DNA of 64,000 nt from Clostridiales bacterium CCNA10 (GCA_003573975.1 AP018533.1:1984001-2048000), one strand, 5' to 3'; positions 9,225 to 17,508 are shown, counted from the stretch's first letter. Numbers and translations are program-made. The notes: a model not told the origin generated them from the letters alone.

Positions 9225-9233
9225 GGGATCAAT

Positions 9234-9635
9234 ATGGCACTATACAGTGAAACCGTTATGGACCATTTCCGCCATCCGCGGAACGTAGGCGTGATTGAAA
9301 ATGCGGACGGCGTCGGAGAAGTGGGAAACGCCAAGTGCGGCGACATTATGAAGATCTATTTGAAGATCGAAAACGATACCATTTCAGACGTCAAGTTCGA
9401 GACGTTCGGCTGTGCCAGCGCCATCGCTTCCAGCTCCATGGCCACCGAGCTCATCAAGGGAAAGCCAGTCTCTGAGGCCATGACTCTGACCAACCAGGCG
9501 GTTGCGGAAGCGCTGGAAGGACTGCCAGCCCACAAGCTGCACTGCTCTGTTCTGGCCGAGGAGGCCATCCAAAAGGCGCTGGAGGACTACGCCCAGAGAT
9601 CTGGAACTCCGGGTCCGGTATCCCCCTCCCCCTGA
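9234..9635 (+). CDS. iscU: Fe-S cluster assembly scaffold IscU (NifU N-terminal type)
   Basis: 133 residues. Scaffold on which [2Fe-2S]/[4Fe-4S] clusters form. The three ligand cysteines are in NAKCGDIM (about 35, followed by the conserved Asp), ETFGCASAIASSSM (about 61) and KLHCSVLAEEA (about 104). It opens with YSETVMDHFRHPRN, as expected. The C-terminus carries a short non-conserved Ser/Pro tail. It is last gene of the operon and is followed by terminators. No Fdx, HscA or HscB is present, as usual for Firmicutes/Clostridia Isc systems. Confidence 0.95.
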   Translation: MALYSETVMDHFRHPRNVGVIENADGVGEVGNAKCGDIMKIYLKIENDTISDVKFETFGCASAIASSSMATELIKGKPVSEAMTLTNQAVAEALEGLPAHKLHCSVLAEEAIQKALEDYAQRSGTPGPVSPSP

Positions 9636-9657
9636 CTGCGGCGCAGACACATCAAGG

Positions 9658-9718
9658 GACCCTGTCCCCTCCCCCGCGGCTTGCCGCGTCAGGGAGAGGA
9701 CAGGGTCCCATTTTGTTG
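9658..9718 (+). terminator. Terminator after iscU
   Basis: GGGACCCTGTCC pairs with GGACAGGGTCCC around an inner GC-rich stem, followed by ATTTTGTT. It lies about 25 bp downstream of the iscU stop. Confidence 0.65.
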
Positions 9719-9809
9719 GATCAATTCCATCCCCGTGGGATGGAAGGCAAAAGAGGTGGGCGGCGGTTGCGCTCCGAAACGGGCCTGCGGGCGCAGTTCG
9801 GGCGACGAA

Positions 9810-9832
9810 CCTCCTTGCAGGAGGGCTTTTTT
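9810..9832 (+). terminator. Second plus-strand terminator after iscU
   Basis: CCTCC-TTGCA-GGAGG hairpin followed by GCTTTTTT. It probably backs up the first terminator in the 275-bp convergent gap between iscU and rnfB. Confidence 0.6.
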
Positions 9833-9838
9833 GACAAG

Positions 9839-9872
9839 CTGAGGCGGGCGGCACATTTGCCGCCCGCCTCAG
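9839..9872 (-). terminator. Hairpin at the end of the rnf operon
   Basis: Perfect 14-bp stem CTGAGGCGGGCGGC / GCCGCCCGCCTCAG with a 6-nt loop, 39 bp past the rnfB stop. No T-run follows on the minus strand, so it may stabilise the mRNA end rather than terminate by itself. Confidence 0.5.
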
Positions 9873-9910
9873 TTCTCCCTCCCGCCGGAACGGGCCGGAG
9901 TATTTGCTGG

Positions 9911-10711
9911 TCACATATTGGCCGGAACGTGGATGACGCCCACGGGGCACTCCTTCACGCACAGCTGACAGCCCACGCACTTGGACTGATCGATGTAGGC
10001 CACATTGTTCTCCACGGTGATGGCCTCCTTGGGGCAGGCCTTGGCGCACTTCATGCAGCCAATGCAGCCCGCGGTGCAGGCCTTCCGGGTCAGCGCACCC
10101 TTGTCCTTGTTCTGACACAGGACCACAGGCTTGCGCTTGTGCTCAGGGATGATGGAGATCACACTGTTGGGGCAGACTGCGGCGCAGGCGCCGCAGCCGG
10201 TGCACTTCTCCCGGTCCACCTTGGCGATGCCGTCCACGATGTGGATGGCGTCGAAGGCGCAGGCCCGGGTGCAGTCGCCGTAGCCCAGACAGCCGAACTT
10301 GCACAGTCCGTCGCCGCCGTACAGGCCCTTGACCGCCTGGCAGCTATGGATGCCATCAAACTCATAGCGCTTGGAGGTCTTGTCACAGGTGCCGGAGCAG
10401 GTCACAACGGCCTTCATGGGCTCGGAGGCAGTGGCCTCCACACCCATGATCTCCGCGATGGCGGCCACAGACTTCGCGCCGCCGGGGGTGCACTTGTTGA
10501 TGGCGTTCCCGTCCTCAACGATGCTCTTGGCATAGTCGGCACAACCGGCACAGCCGCAGGCGCCGCAGTTGGCGCCGGCCAGGACGCCGGTGATCTTTTC
10601 CACCCGCTCATCCACCGGAACATACATGAAGATGGAGGCGGCTACCAGAATCACAGCGCCGATCAGACCAATGACGGTCACCAGAATGATGGCCATTAAA
10701 ATCGGATTCAT
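9911..10711 (-). CDS. rnfB: Rnf complex subunit B (ferredoxin-oxidising, multi-cluster)
   Basis: Electron-entry subunit of the Rnf ferredoxin:NAD oxidoreductase, which pumps Na+ or H+. 266 residues. The N-terminal membrane anchor spans about residues 5-30. The C49-x2-C52-x4-C57-x16-C74 motif holds the first [4Fe-4S] cluster. A cysteine-rich middle (about 105-155, with GLCKFGCLGYGDCTRAC) follows. Then come ferredoxin-type CTGCGACAAVCP, CIGCMKCAKACP and CVGCQLCVKECP, giving the long, many-cluster clostridial form. It is last gene of rnfCDGEAB, 20 bp after rnfA. Confidence 0.96.
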   Translation of the reverse strand: MNPILMAIILVTVIGLIGAVILVAASIFMYVPVDERVEKITGVLAGANCGACGCAGCADYAKSIVEDGNAINKCTPGGAKSVAAIAEIMGVEATASEPMKAVVTCSGTCDKTSKRYEFDGIHSCQAVKGLYGGDGLCKFGCLGYGDCTRACAFDAIHIVDGIAKVDREKCTGCGACAAVCPNSVISIIPEHKRKPVVLCQNKDKGALTRKACTAGCIGCMKCAKACPKEAITVENNVAYIDQSKCVGCQLCVKECPVGVIHVPANM

Positions 10712-10731
10712 TTTCTTCTCCCCCTCCTCTA

Positions 10732-11349
10732 TTACACGTGGAAGATCGACTCGATGATCCCGCCGAAGCCCATGAAGGACAGGGAGGTCACCGCGGCGGA
10801 CACCAGGGTGATGGGCAGGCCCTCAAAGCACTTGGGGGTCACGGCCTCCTCCACCTTGCGGCGGACGCCGGAGAACAGCACCATGGCGACCAGGAAGCCG
10901 ATGCCGGCGCCGGCGGCGCAGACGATGCTCTCCATGAAGTTGTAGCCGTTGTCGATGTTCAGGATGGTCACGCCCAGGATGGTGCAGTTGGTGGTGATCA
11001 GAGGAAGGTACACGCCCAGGGACTTGTACAGGGTGGGGATGAACTTCTTCAGGATGTTCTCCAGCAGCTGGACCAGGATGGCGATGATCAGGATAAAGAC
11101 GATGGTCTGGAGGTAGCCCAGATCCCTGGCGGTTCCTTCAGAACCAGGAGGAGTCAGCAGGAACATCTGGATGGGCCAGGTGGCGGCGGTGGCCAGCACC
11201 ATGACGAAGGTAACGGCCAGGGACATGCCAACGGCGCTGTCCAGCTTTTTGGACACGCCCAGGAAGGGGCAGATGCCCAGGAACTTCACCAGAACATAGT
11301 TATCCACCAGGATCATGGTGAAGAAAATGGATGCAAGCTGCACTGCCAT
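10732..11349 (-). CDS. rnfA: Rnf complex subunit A
   Basis: Integral membrane subunit of the Rnf complex, 205 residues with six predicted helices. It opens with VQLASIFFTMILVDNYVLVKF, has the FLGICPFLGVSK motif with a cysteine thought to help bind a membrane-embedded [2Fe-2S] cluster shared with RnfE, and NCTILGVTILN as the second half-site. Its start overlaps the last base of rnfE, so translation is coupled. It is homologous to RnfE in inverted membrane topology. Confidence 0.96.
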   Translation of the reverse strand: MAVQLASIFFTMILVDNYVLVKFLGICPFLGVSKKLDSAVGMSLAVTFVMVLATAATWPIQMFLLTPPGSEGTARDLGYLQTIVFILIIAILVQLLENILKKFIPTLYKSLGVYLPLITTNCTILGVTILNIDNGYNFMESIVCAAGAGIGFLVAMVLFSGVRRKVEEAVTPKCFEGLPITLVSAAVTSLSFMGFGGIIESIFHV

Positions 11350-12044
11350 TACACGTTCCCTCCTTCCACAGCCTCAGCGGGCGCGGCGGCCTTCGCCTTC
11401 TTGGGGCGGGTGGTCAGCCAGGTGGCCGCAGCCATCATCACGCCAAACACGAAGAAGCCGCCGGGGGCGCTGGTCATAATGGTGAAGGGATCGATGGACT
11501 CAGGCAGGACCTGGATCACGAAGTCCTTGCCCAGGGCGGGGATCAGCTCGCCCAGGCCGGCCATCCAGGTGCCGGAGCCCAGGATCTCACGGATAGTGCC
11601 CATGATGGTCAGGGTGATGGTAAAGCCGATGCCCATGCCGATGCCGTCCAGAGCGGAATCCACGATGCCGTTCTTGGAGGCAAACATCTCCGCACGGCCC
11701 AGGATGATGCAGTTGACCACGATCAGGGGCAGGTACACACCCAGGGACGCGTCCAGGGCGGGCACAAATGCCTTGACCAGCATCTGCACCACAGACACGA
11801 AGCCGGCGATGACCGTGATGTAACAGGGGATACGCACCTGATCGGGAATGACCTTTCTCAGGGCGGAGATGACCACGTTGGAGCACAGCAGCACAAAGGT
11901 GGCCGCCAGGCCCATACCAATGCCGTTGGACGCCATGGTAGAGGTGGCCAGGGTGGGGCAGGTTCCCAGAACCAGCCGCAGAACAGGGTTTTCATTCAGA
12001 AAACCGTTGGTTAGGATCTTCAGCTTGCTATTCTTACTACTCAT
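11349..12044 (-). CDS. rnfE: Rnf complex subunit E
   Basis: 231 residues, membrane protein homologous to RnfA. Key segments are NPVLRLVLGTCPTLA with the cluster-ligating cysteine, IVVNCIILGRAEMFA, and a hydrophobic C-terminus. The last 20 residues are an Ala/Lys/Pro-rich cytoplasmic tail. It lies 16 bp after rnfG and 1-bp overlaps rnfA. Confidence 0.95.
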   Translation of the reverse strand: MSSKNSKLKILTNGFLNENPVLRLVLGTCPTLATSTMASNGIGMGLAATFVLLCSNVVISALRKVIPDQVRIPCYITVIAGFVSVVQMLVKAFVPALDASLGVYLPLIVVNCIILGRAEMFASKNGIVDSALDGIGMGIGFTITLTIMGTIREILGSGTWMAGLGELIPALGKDFVIQVLPESIDPFTIMTSAPGGFFVFGVMMAAATWLTTRPKKAKAAAPAEAVEGGNV

Positions 12045-12060
12045 CTTGACTCACCGCCTT

Positions 12061-12594
12061 TCAAGGAAGCTGGTTATAGGCGTCGATGGCGGAGTTGACC
12101 GCGCTGAGCACCGCCTTACTGGAGATGGTGGCACCGCTATAGGCGTTCACGTCCTGATTCAGGACCAGCGCCTTCTCCGCGGACACACCGGCGTAATTCG
12201 CCCAGTACTCCTCGCTGGAGACCACGTTGCTGCCGATGCCCTTGGTCTCAGCCTGCTCCGTGACCTTGATCTGCTTGATGGTGTCGTCGGGGCCGAAGGC
12301 CACCATGACGACCACGTCGCCGCCGTAGCCCTTGCCGGAGGCAGTGATCACCGCGCCGGCGCCGTTGTCGGCGGTATAGATGCCGGAGACGTTCTCCACC
12401 GCCACGTCCTTCACCTCAGTGAAGCTGTCCGCCTCAGGCAGAAGCTCGGTGCGGGCGGCGGTCTCAGCCGCCTCGGTGGCCGCCTGGATGATGGGGGCGG
12501 TCACGCCGTTGGTGGCGGCCAGCGCGCCCGTCACGATCACACAGATCACGCCCAGGACCACAATAGGCTTAAAGATGCGATTCCAGTTGTTCAT
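12061..12594 (-). CDS. rnfG: Rnf complex subunit G (covalent flavoprotein)
   Basis: 177 residues: one N-terminal membrane helix (about residues 9-28) and an extracytoplasmic FMN-binding domain. The AYSGATISSKAV segment contains the S-G-A-T motif whose Thr carries FMN in a phosphoester bond. It needs an ApbE-type flavin transferase, which is not in the window. It overlaps rnfD by 4 bp. Confidence 0.95.
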   Translation of the reverse strand: MNNWNRIFKPIVVLGVICVIVTGALAATNGVTAPIIQAATEAAETAARTELLPEADSFTEVKDVAVENVSGIYTADNGAGAVITASGKGYGGDVVVMVAFGPDDTIKQIKVTEQAETKGIGSNVVSSEEYWANYAGVSAEKALVLNQDVNAYSGATISSKAVLSAVNSAIDAYNQLP

Positions 12595-13523
12595 TTCGCG
12601 GCGCCCTCCTTCTTCTTCGTCTTGGCGATGCCCAGACGGTCCTGACGGGTCAGGATCTCAATGTAGGGAACCAGCAGGTTCATCAGCAGGATGGCGAAGG
12701 AGACGCCCTCGTTCATCGTGCCCAGGAACCGAATGGCGCAGGTAATGACGCCCAGGCCCAGGCCAAAGACGATCTTGCCCTTGGTGGTGGTGGGAGAGGT
12801 CACATAGTCAGTGGCCATGAAGAAGGCGCCCAGCATCAGGCCGCCGGAGAGCAGCTGATAGATGGGGTCCCGGCCGGAGACCAGGGAGAGCACCGCCACA
12901 GTGGCCAGATAGGTGACCGGGATGGTGGGGCTGATGACCTTGGTGGCGATCAGGTACAGGCCGCCCAGCAGCAGGGTCAGCGCGCAGGTCTCGCCCAGGA
13001 CGCCGCCGTGGTTGCCCAGCAGCAGGGTCACATAGTCGATGCCCTCAGAGGAGGCCAGCGGGGTGGCGGTGGAGGTGGCGTCCGCCGGGAAGCCGTAAGT
13101 AGACATCCGGCTGGCAAAGCCCATGGCCAGGGCGATGCGGCCCACGATGGCGGGGTTGGCAAAGTTATAGCCCAGGCCGCCGAAGAGCTGCTTGACGATC
13201 ACGATGGCGATGAAGGCGCCCACAACGGCCATCCACCAGGGCAGCGTGGCCGGCAGGTTGAAGGCCAGGAGCATACCGGTGACCACCGCAGAGAAGTCGC
13301 TGATGGCCACCTCGCGGCCCACCAGCTTGCAGTACAGGTACTCAAAGATCACACAGGCCGCCACAGTCACCGCGGTCAGGATCAGGGAGTTGATCCCGAA
13401 GATGATGACGGAGGCGATCAGCGTGGGCACCAGAGCGATGCAGACCCGCTGCATGATCTTTTGGGTGCTGTCCACGCTGGTGATATGGGGTGCGGCAGTT
13501 ACGATCAACTTATTGTCCATCAC
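12591..13523 (-). CDS. rnfD: Rnf complex subunit D (covalent flavoprotein, membrane)
   Basis: 310 residues with about nine hydrophobic segments, NqrB/RnfD family. The conserved GYNFANPAIVGRI loop and the DATSTATPLA segment (FMN-bearing Thr) are visible, as is a C-terminal Lys-rich cytoplasmic tail. It opens KLIVTAAPHI, the usual RnfD start. It overlaps both rnfC and rnfG by 4 bp. Confidence 0.95.
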   Translation of the reverse strand: MMDNKLIVTAAPHITSVDSTQKIMQRVCIALVPTLIASVIIFGINSLILTAVTVAACVIFEYLYCKLVGREVAISDFSAVVTGMLLAFNLPATLPWWMAVVGAFIAIVIVKQLFGGLGYNFANPAIVGRIALAMGFASRMSTYGFPADATSTATPLASSEGIDYVTLLLGNHGGVLGETCALTLLLGGLYLIATKVISPTIPVTYLATVAVLSLVSGRDPIYQLLSGGLMLGAFFMATDYVTSPTTTKGKIVFGLGLGVITCAIRFLGTMNEGVSFAILLMNLLVPYIEILTRQDRLGIAKTKKKEGAAK

Positions 13524-14830
13524 TTCTTACCTCCATTCTTCATCATGATCTTCGCCAGGGCGATGGAGGGGGCCAGAGGCCGCTTGGCGGGGCAGACGAA
13601 GGAGCAGGTGCCGCAACTCATGCACAGGTCGGCGTTCAGCTCCTGGAGCAGTTCCACATTGCCGTTGTCGTACGCCTTCACGATGTCCTTGGCCGCCAGA
13701 CCCAGGGGACAGGCATTGACGCACCGGCCGCAGTGGATGCAGTTGGTCTTCTTCGGCAGGCGGGCCAGTTTCTCAGAGAAGGCCAGGACGGCGTTGTTGT
13801 TTTTCAGGATGGGCTGGGACAGGTCGGCTACACAGGTGCCCATCATGGGGCCGCCGTACAGTACCTTGCCCGGCTGGGCGGTCAGACCGCCGCAGAAGTC
13901 CAGCAGTTCCTGAATGGGGGTGCCGATCAGGACCTCCACGTTCTTGGGCTCTTTGACGATGTCCCCGTCCACCGTCAGGCGCTTGGTGGTCAGGGGCATA
14001 CCGGTCTCCAGATACTTGGAGACGAAGGCCACGGAGGTAACGTTCATCACGATCACGCCCACATCGGAGGGCAGACCGGGGAATGGGACCTCGCGGCCGG
14101 TGCAATTCTCAATCAGCACCTTCTCAGCGCCCTGGGGGTAGCGGCAGGGCAGCTGCTTGACCTCGATGCCGGGCGCGTCGATGGCGGCCTTCATCTTGGC
14201 GATGGCCTCGGGCTTGTTGCCCTCGATGCCGATGATGCACTTGGGAATGTTCAGATACTTCATCACTGCCTTGATGCCGCCCAGCACATGGTGGGTATCC
14301 TCAAGGAAGCAGCGGTTATCCGAGGTGATATAGGGCTCACACTCGGCGCCGTTGATGAGCAGTGTGTCGATCTCGTCCAGGTTCTTGGGGGACAGCTTCA
14401 CCGCCGTGGGGAAGCCGGCGCCGCCCAGACCCACCAGGCCGCTGGCCCGGATGGCGTCCACAAAGGACTTGTAATCCGTCACCTCAGGGGGGGCAATGGC
14501 GGGGTCCACCTTCTGCTCGCCGTCGGGCACGATGACCACAGCGGTCTGGGTCGCGCCGTTGGGGGCGGTGATGGTGGTGATCTCAGAGACCGTACCAGAG
14601 ACGCCGGAGTGGATGTCAGAGGACACAAAGCCCCCGGACTTTCCGACGATGGTGCCTACGTACACCTGATCGCCCTTGGCCACAGCCGGAGACGCCGGAG
14701 CGCCGATGTGCTGGCCCATGGACAGGACGATCTTGGACGGAAGCGGCATCGCGACCGTCTCAAGGTTGGAAGTTCTCTTCTCGTGAGGAACTCCCGCGCC
14801 TTGCGCAGAGCGTTTGAGAAATTTACTCAT
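13520..14830 (-). CDS. rnfC: Rnf complex subunit C (NADH-binding)
   Basis: 436 residues from the chosen ATG, which has GGGAGG 11 nt upstream; a longer frame upstream has no conserved sequence. The N-terminal part is a barrel-sandwich domain (VLSMGQHIGAPASPAVAKGD). The GLVGLGGAGFPTAVKL segment belongs to the FMN/NADH-binding fold shared with complex I NuoF. Two [4Fe-4S] motifs, CIHCGRCVNACP and CMSCGTCSFVCP, lie near the C-terminus. It is the first gene of the operon. Its leader is unusually long (about 386 nt from the predicted promoter). Confidence 0.95.
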   Translation of the reverse strand: MSKFLKRSAQGAGVPHEKRTSNLETVAMPLPSKIVLSMGQHIGAPASPAVAKGDQVYVGTIVGKSGGFVSSDIHSGVSGTVSEITTITAPNGATQTAVVIVPDGEQKVDPAIAPPEVTDYKSFVDAIRASGLVGLGGAGFPTAVKLSPKNLDEIDTLLINGAECEPYITSDNRCFLEDTHHVLGGIKAVMKYLNIPKCIIGIEGNKPEAIAKMKAAIDAPGIEVKQLPCRYPQGAEKVLIENCTGREVPFPGLPSDVGVIVMNVTSVAFVSKYLETGMPLTTKRLTVDGDIVKEPKNVEVLIGTPIQELLDFCGGLTAQPGKVLYGGPMMGTCVADLSQPILKNNNAVLAFSEKLARLPKKTNCIHCGRCVNACPLGLAAKDIVKAYDNGNVELLQELNADLCMSCGTCSFVCPAKRPLAPSIALAKIMMKNGGKK

Positions 14831-15216
14831 TCGGATTTCAACCTCCCTATACTGCAATCGCTGGGGAAATAGTCGCATTTTTTCTGCCGGCGCTCTGACG
14901 CCCGCGGAGCACAGCTGGAACATCCTCGGCGTCCCGCGCCCGGATCCTTCAGCTGCGTTCCGGGACTCCTGTCCCCGGCTCTCTCTCAGCCCTCCCTAAC
15001 TTTGACGTTCCAAAGGTAATTTTTCTGCCTGCATGGGGCCTGCACGACGCAACAAAGCCCGCCGCCCCCCTTCTGAGCCTGAACAGAAAGCAGGGACGCC
15101 GGTCCGCACGCAGGGACGGACGGCCGAAGGCTTCCACAGGAGGCGGAGACAGGCACAGCCTGTCCCCTCTCCCGGCCTACGGCTGCCGGAACTGTTCCAA
15201 ACGGAACGGTTCATTG
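14831..15216 (-). other. Long transcribed leader of the rnf operon
   Basis: Gap between the predicted rnf transcription start (about 15216) and the rnfC ATG. It is GC-rich with several possible stems, for example GGGGACAGGC-TGT-GCCTGTCTCC and GGGACAGGAGTCCC. No conserved riboswitch or convincing protein was recognised. The 559-bp gap 14831-15389 holds this leader, the rnf promoter and the terminator of the small Cys/Gly gene. Confidence 0.5.
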
Positions 15217-15222
15217 GTGTTT

Positions 15223-15251
15223 ATCATACACCCATTTTCATAAAAATGCAA
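15223..15251 (-). promoter_or_regulatory. Promoter of the rnf operon
   Basis: Minus strand TTGCAT (15246-15251), 17-nt spacer, TATGAT (15223-15228). The only good sigma-A-type match in the gap. Confidence 0.6.
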
Positions 15252-15319
15252 TCATTCTTTTCGGAGATTGCATGGAATTCCACTCAGAAACTTCCAGCTG
15301 TCCGGCTGCACAGGCAGAC

Positions 15320-15357
15320 AAAAGGGGCGCGCGCCCCTCCCGGAGCGCGCGCCGCCC
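15320..15357 (-). terminator. Terminator after the small Cys/Gly-rich gene
   Basis: Minus strand: GGGCGGCGCGCGC pairs with GCGCGCGCCCC and is followed by TTTTG, 33 bp past the stop at 15390. Confidence 0.6.
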
Positions 15358-15389
15358 ATGCATCGATTCAATTTGCTTCGGAACCTCGG

Positions 15390-15551
15390 TCAGCAGCAGC
15401 CGCCGCAGTTATTTCCACAGCCGCAGCCGTTCCCGCAGCCACAGGAATTCCCACAGCCCCCGCTGTTCCCACAGCAGCAGCAGAGGATGATGATCAGCAC
15501 GATGATCCACAGGCAGCCTCCGCCGCCCCAGCTGTTATTGCAGCACCCCAT
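15390..15551 (-). CDS. 53-residue Cys/Gly-rich membrane-type small protein
   Basis: Unannotated-size gene. The ATG at 15549-15551 has AGGGGG 9 nt upstream and the stop is at 15390. The product opens MGCCNNSWGGGGC, continues with the hydrophobic LWIIVLIIIL helix and CCCC, then has a repeated (G/N)xCGCGN tail ending CGGCC. It has 16 cysteines and many glycines in 53 residues. A dedicated terminator follows. No homologue was recognised by name; the shape (short hydrophobic core plus Gly/Cys tail) recalls small spore-coat or sporulation peptides such as the YjcZ type, but that is analogy only. It may be expressed by read-through from rex-SLH or from its own promoter. Confidence 0.7.
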   Translation of the reverse strand: MGCCNNSWGGGGCLWIIVLIIILCCCCGNSGGCGNSCGCGNGCGCGNNCGGCC

Positions 15552-15577
15552 ATTGAAGTACCCCCTGAAGATGAAGA

Positions 15578-15605
15578 TTTGAGGCGGCGCTGCGCCGCGC
15601 TCAAA
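15578..15605 (-). terminator. Hairpin after the SLH-domain gene
   Basis: TTTGAG-GCGGCGC pairs with GCGCCGC-CTCAAA in a strong stem with a minimal loop. Only a weak T-rich run follows (TCTTCATCTT), so read-through into the small Cys/Gly gene is possible. Confidence 0.45.
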
Positions 15606-15632
15606 CTATCCTATGTCAGAGGCGGGAAAGGG

Positions 15633-16712
15633 TTACAGATAGAGGCTGCTGAATTTCATCAGAATGGCTGCCACCTCGGCCCGGCTGGCTGGATCCGCCG
15701 GTCGGAGAGTCCCCTCACCCGACGGAACGATCAGCCCCGCCGACACTGCCCAGGAGACTGCGTCCCGGGCCCAGCCGGCCACCTGTCCTCCGTCCCCATA
15801 GATGGACAGGTCCGCCGTGCCGGTGGGGGTCAGCTTCAGATACTGCCGGGCAAAGCTGTGGAGCATCACCAGGATCTGCTGCCGGGTGACGCTCTGCTCC
15901 GGGGCGAAACTCCCATCCCCCATGCCGGCCGTCACCCCCTGGACATAGCCCCACCGCACGAAGGGGGCGTACCAGCTTCCGTCGGCCACATCGGTGAAGG
16001 AGGCGTCGGCCGCGTTCAGCTCCCCTTCCGGGGAGCCCGCCAGGCGGTAAAACACCGTCACCAGCATGGCCCGGTTCATGGTGGTCCCCGGACTGAAGCG
16101 GTCGGCGCTCATCCCGGAGAACAGGCCGTTCCCGTACACATACTCCACCGCGGACTGGAACCAGTCCCCCTGGGCCACATCCACAAAAGGCATTGGGTCC
16201 CCTCCGCCCGGCTCATAGCCGTAGCTCCCCTGGAGCCCCAAATACATCGCCCCGGAGCGCACCGAGATCACGGCGGAGGTGTCCTCCCCCGCCAGATAGC
16301 GGTGCCCCGGCGTCAGCTTGCTCCCGGAGGGGATCTCCACCCCCTCGGTCACGTCGATGAACGCGCCGCTGTGGATCACCTCTCCCGTCCCGGCCATGGC
16401 CAGCACTCCGGAGCCGGCGGGCAGGGTCAGAGTATCCCCCTGGTGGAAGGTGCGGCTGCGCAGGTCGGCGCTGTACAGGCCGCCGCCCCCGCCGCTCTCC
16501 CCCTGACTCTGGGCCAGGGCCTGGTCATAGGTGGACTGGAGGGCGCTGTTCATCCGCTCCTCCATCTGGGTCTGGGCCTTGGGCAGGAAGATCTCATTCA
16601 GCTCACGCAGGGAGATCAGGCTGTCCCCGCCGCTGAGGGCCAGGGCCCCGCCGCTGAGGACCGCCGCCAGGATGCCGCCGCTGAGCAGCAGTCTTGCTGT
16701 TTTCCGTCTCAT
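15633..16712 (-). CDS. SLH-domain cell-surface protein
   Basis: 359 residues with an N-terminal signal peptide (RRKTARLL then a hydrophobic run to about residue 26). Residues about 30-165 form a unique region with a Gly-rich linker and a beta-rich part (LYSADLRSRTFHQGDTLTLPAGSG). Then come three S-layer homology repeats starting at PFVDVAQGDWF (about 186), SFTDVADGSWY (about 250) and a diverged one near GQVAGWARDAVSWA (about 310). SLH repeats bind pyruvylated wall polymer. The start overlaps the end of rex by 4 bp, so the two are translated from one message, an unusual partner for a redox regulator. Confidence 0.87.
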   Translation of the reverse strand: MRRKTARLLLSGGILAAVLSGGALALSGGDSLISLRELNEIFLPKAQTQMEERMNSALQSTYDQALAQSQGESGGGGGLYSADLRSRTFHQGDTLTLPAGSGVLAMAGTGEVIHSGAFIDVTEGVEIPSGSKLTPGHRYLAGEDTSAVISVRSGAMYLGLQGSYGYEPGGGDPMPFVDVAQGDWFQSAVEYVYGNGLFSGMSADRFSPGTTMNRAMLVTVFYRLAGSPEGELNAADASFTDVADGSWYAPFVRWGYVQGVTAGMGDGSFAPEQSVTRQQILVMLHSFARQYLKLTPTGTADLSIYGDGGQVAGWARDAVSWAVSAGLIVPSGEGTLRPADPASRAEVAAILMKFSSLYL

Positions 16713-17377
16713 GTCTGTTCCTCCCCGTCCTCTCCGTCCTCCCGCTGGGAGATCATATAGCTGAGGGCCAGCAGGCTGTCGGAGAAGTGGACGCTCTCCA
16801 CCACCACATCCGCCCCCGGGAAGGAGACCTCATAGTTGGTAAAGTTCCAGATCCCCTGGACGCCGGCGGCCACCAGCCGCTCGCCCATCACCTGGGCGGC
16901 AGACTTGGGCACCGTGAGCAGCCCCACGCTGGCAGGGTGCTCCGCCAGGAAGGCCTCCAAAGTATCCGCGTGATAGACGGGGACGCCGGCGATCTGGGTG
17001 CCCACCGTCCCCTCCTGCACATCAAAGGCGGCCAGGAGCTGAAAGCCGTTGTTGGAAAATTTGAAATTCTCAATGAGGGCCCGGCCCAGGTTGCCCGCCC
17101 CCAGCACGACAATGGTGTGTCCCCGGTTGATCCCCAGGATCTCGCCGATCTGCCCCTTGAGCACGTCCACCTTGTACCCGTATCCCTGCTGCCCAAAGCC
17201 GCCGAAGCAGAACAGGTCCTGGCGGATCTGCGATGCAGTCAGCCCGATGGATTTCCCAAGGGCGCTGGAAGAGATCCGCACGATCCCCTTCCGCTGAAGC
17301 TCTGAAAGATGGCGGTAGTAACGGGGCAGGCGGCGGATCACTGCGGTGGAAACCTTTACGTTCCGCTTCATGCACAC
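16709..17377 (-). CDS. rex: Redox-sensing transcriptional repressor Rex
   Basis: 222 residues. Winged-helix DNA-binding domain at the N-terminus (PRYYRHLSELQRKGIVRISS, then SIGLTASQIRQDL) and a Rossmann domain with VVLGAGNLGRAL that binds NADH/NAD. The C-terminal swap helix (DSLLALSYMI) completes the family architecture. Rex represses fermentation and electron-transfer genes when NAD is abundant and releases DNA when NADH rises. A start two codons later (MKRNVK) is equally possible. Its own promoter is near consensus, with no obvious Rex box overlapping. The downstream gene is the SLH protein. Confidence 0.95.
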   Translation of the reverse strand: MCMKRNVKVSTAVIRRLPRYYRHLSELQRKGIVRISSSALGKSIGLTASQIRQDLFCFGGFGQQGYGYKVDVLKGQIGEILGINRGHTIVVLGAGNLGRALIENFKFSNNGFQLLAAFDVQEGTVGTQIAGVPVYHADTLEAFLAEHPASVGLLTVPKSAAQVMGERLVAAGVQGIWNFTNYEVSFPGADVVVESVHFSDSLLALSYMISQREDGEDGEEQT

Positions 17378-17418
17378 CCTCCGTTCCCGAAAAAAATGGT
17401 CCTATGGAACGGAATACA

Positions 17419-17447
17419 GTTTACCCGATGTGGGCCGGGATGTCAAA
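17419..17447 (-). promoter_or_regulatory. Promoter of rex
   Basis: Minus strand TTGACA (17442-17447), 17-nt spacer, TAAACT (17419-17424), located between the sigE terminator and rex. Confidence 0.65.
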
Positions 17448-17463
17448 TCCTCCTATGGGGAAA

Positions 17464-17508
17464 TCCCAAAAAAATCGCGGAGGTCCCGTTTTCACGGGTC
17501 CCTCCGGT
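17464..17508 (-). terminator. Terminator of spoIIGA-sigE
   Basis: Minus strand: GGAGGGACCCGT-GAAA-ACGGGACCTCC hairpin followed by CGATTTTTTT. The stem begins within the last codons or stop of sigE. Confidence 0.85.

Noticed and set aside
14996-15214. 72-codon minus-strand frame starting at the predicted rnf transcription start
   Set aside because: Would be leaderless with no ribosome site; Arg/Gly/Cys composition is typical of random GC-rich sequence.
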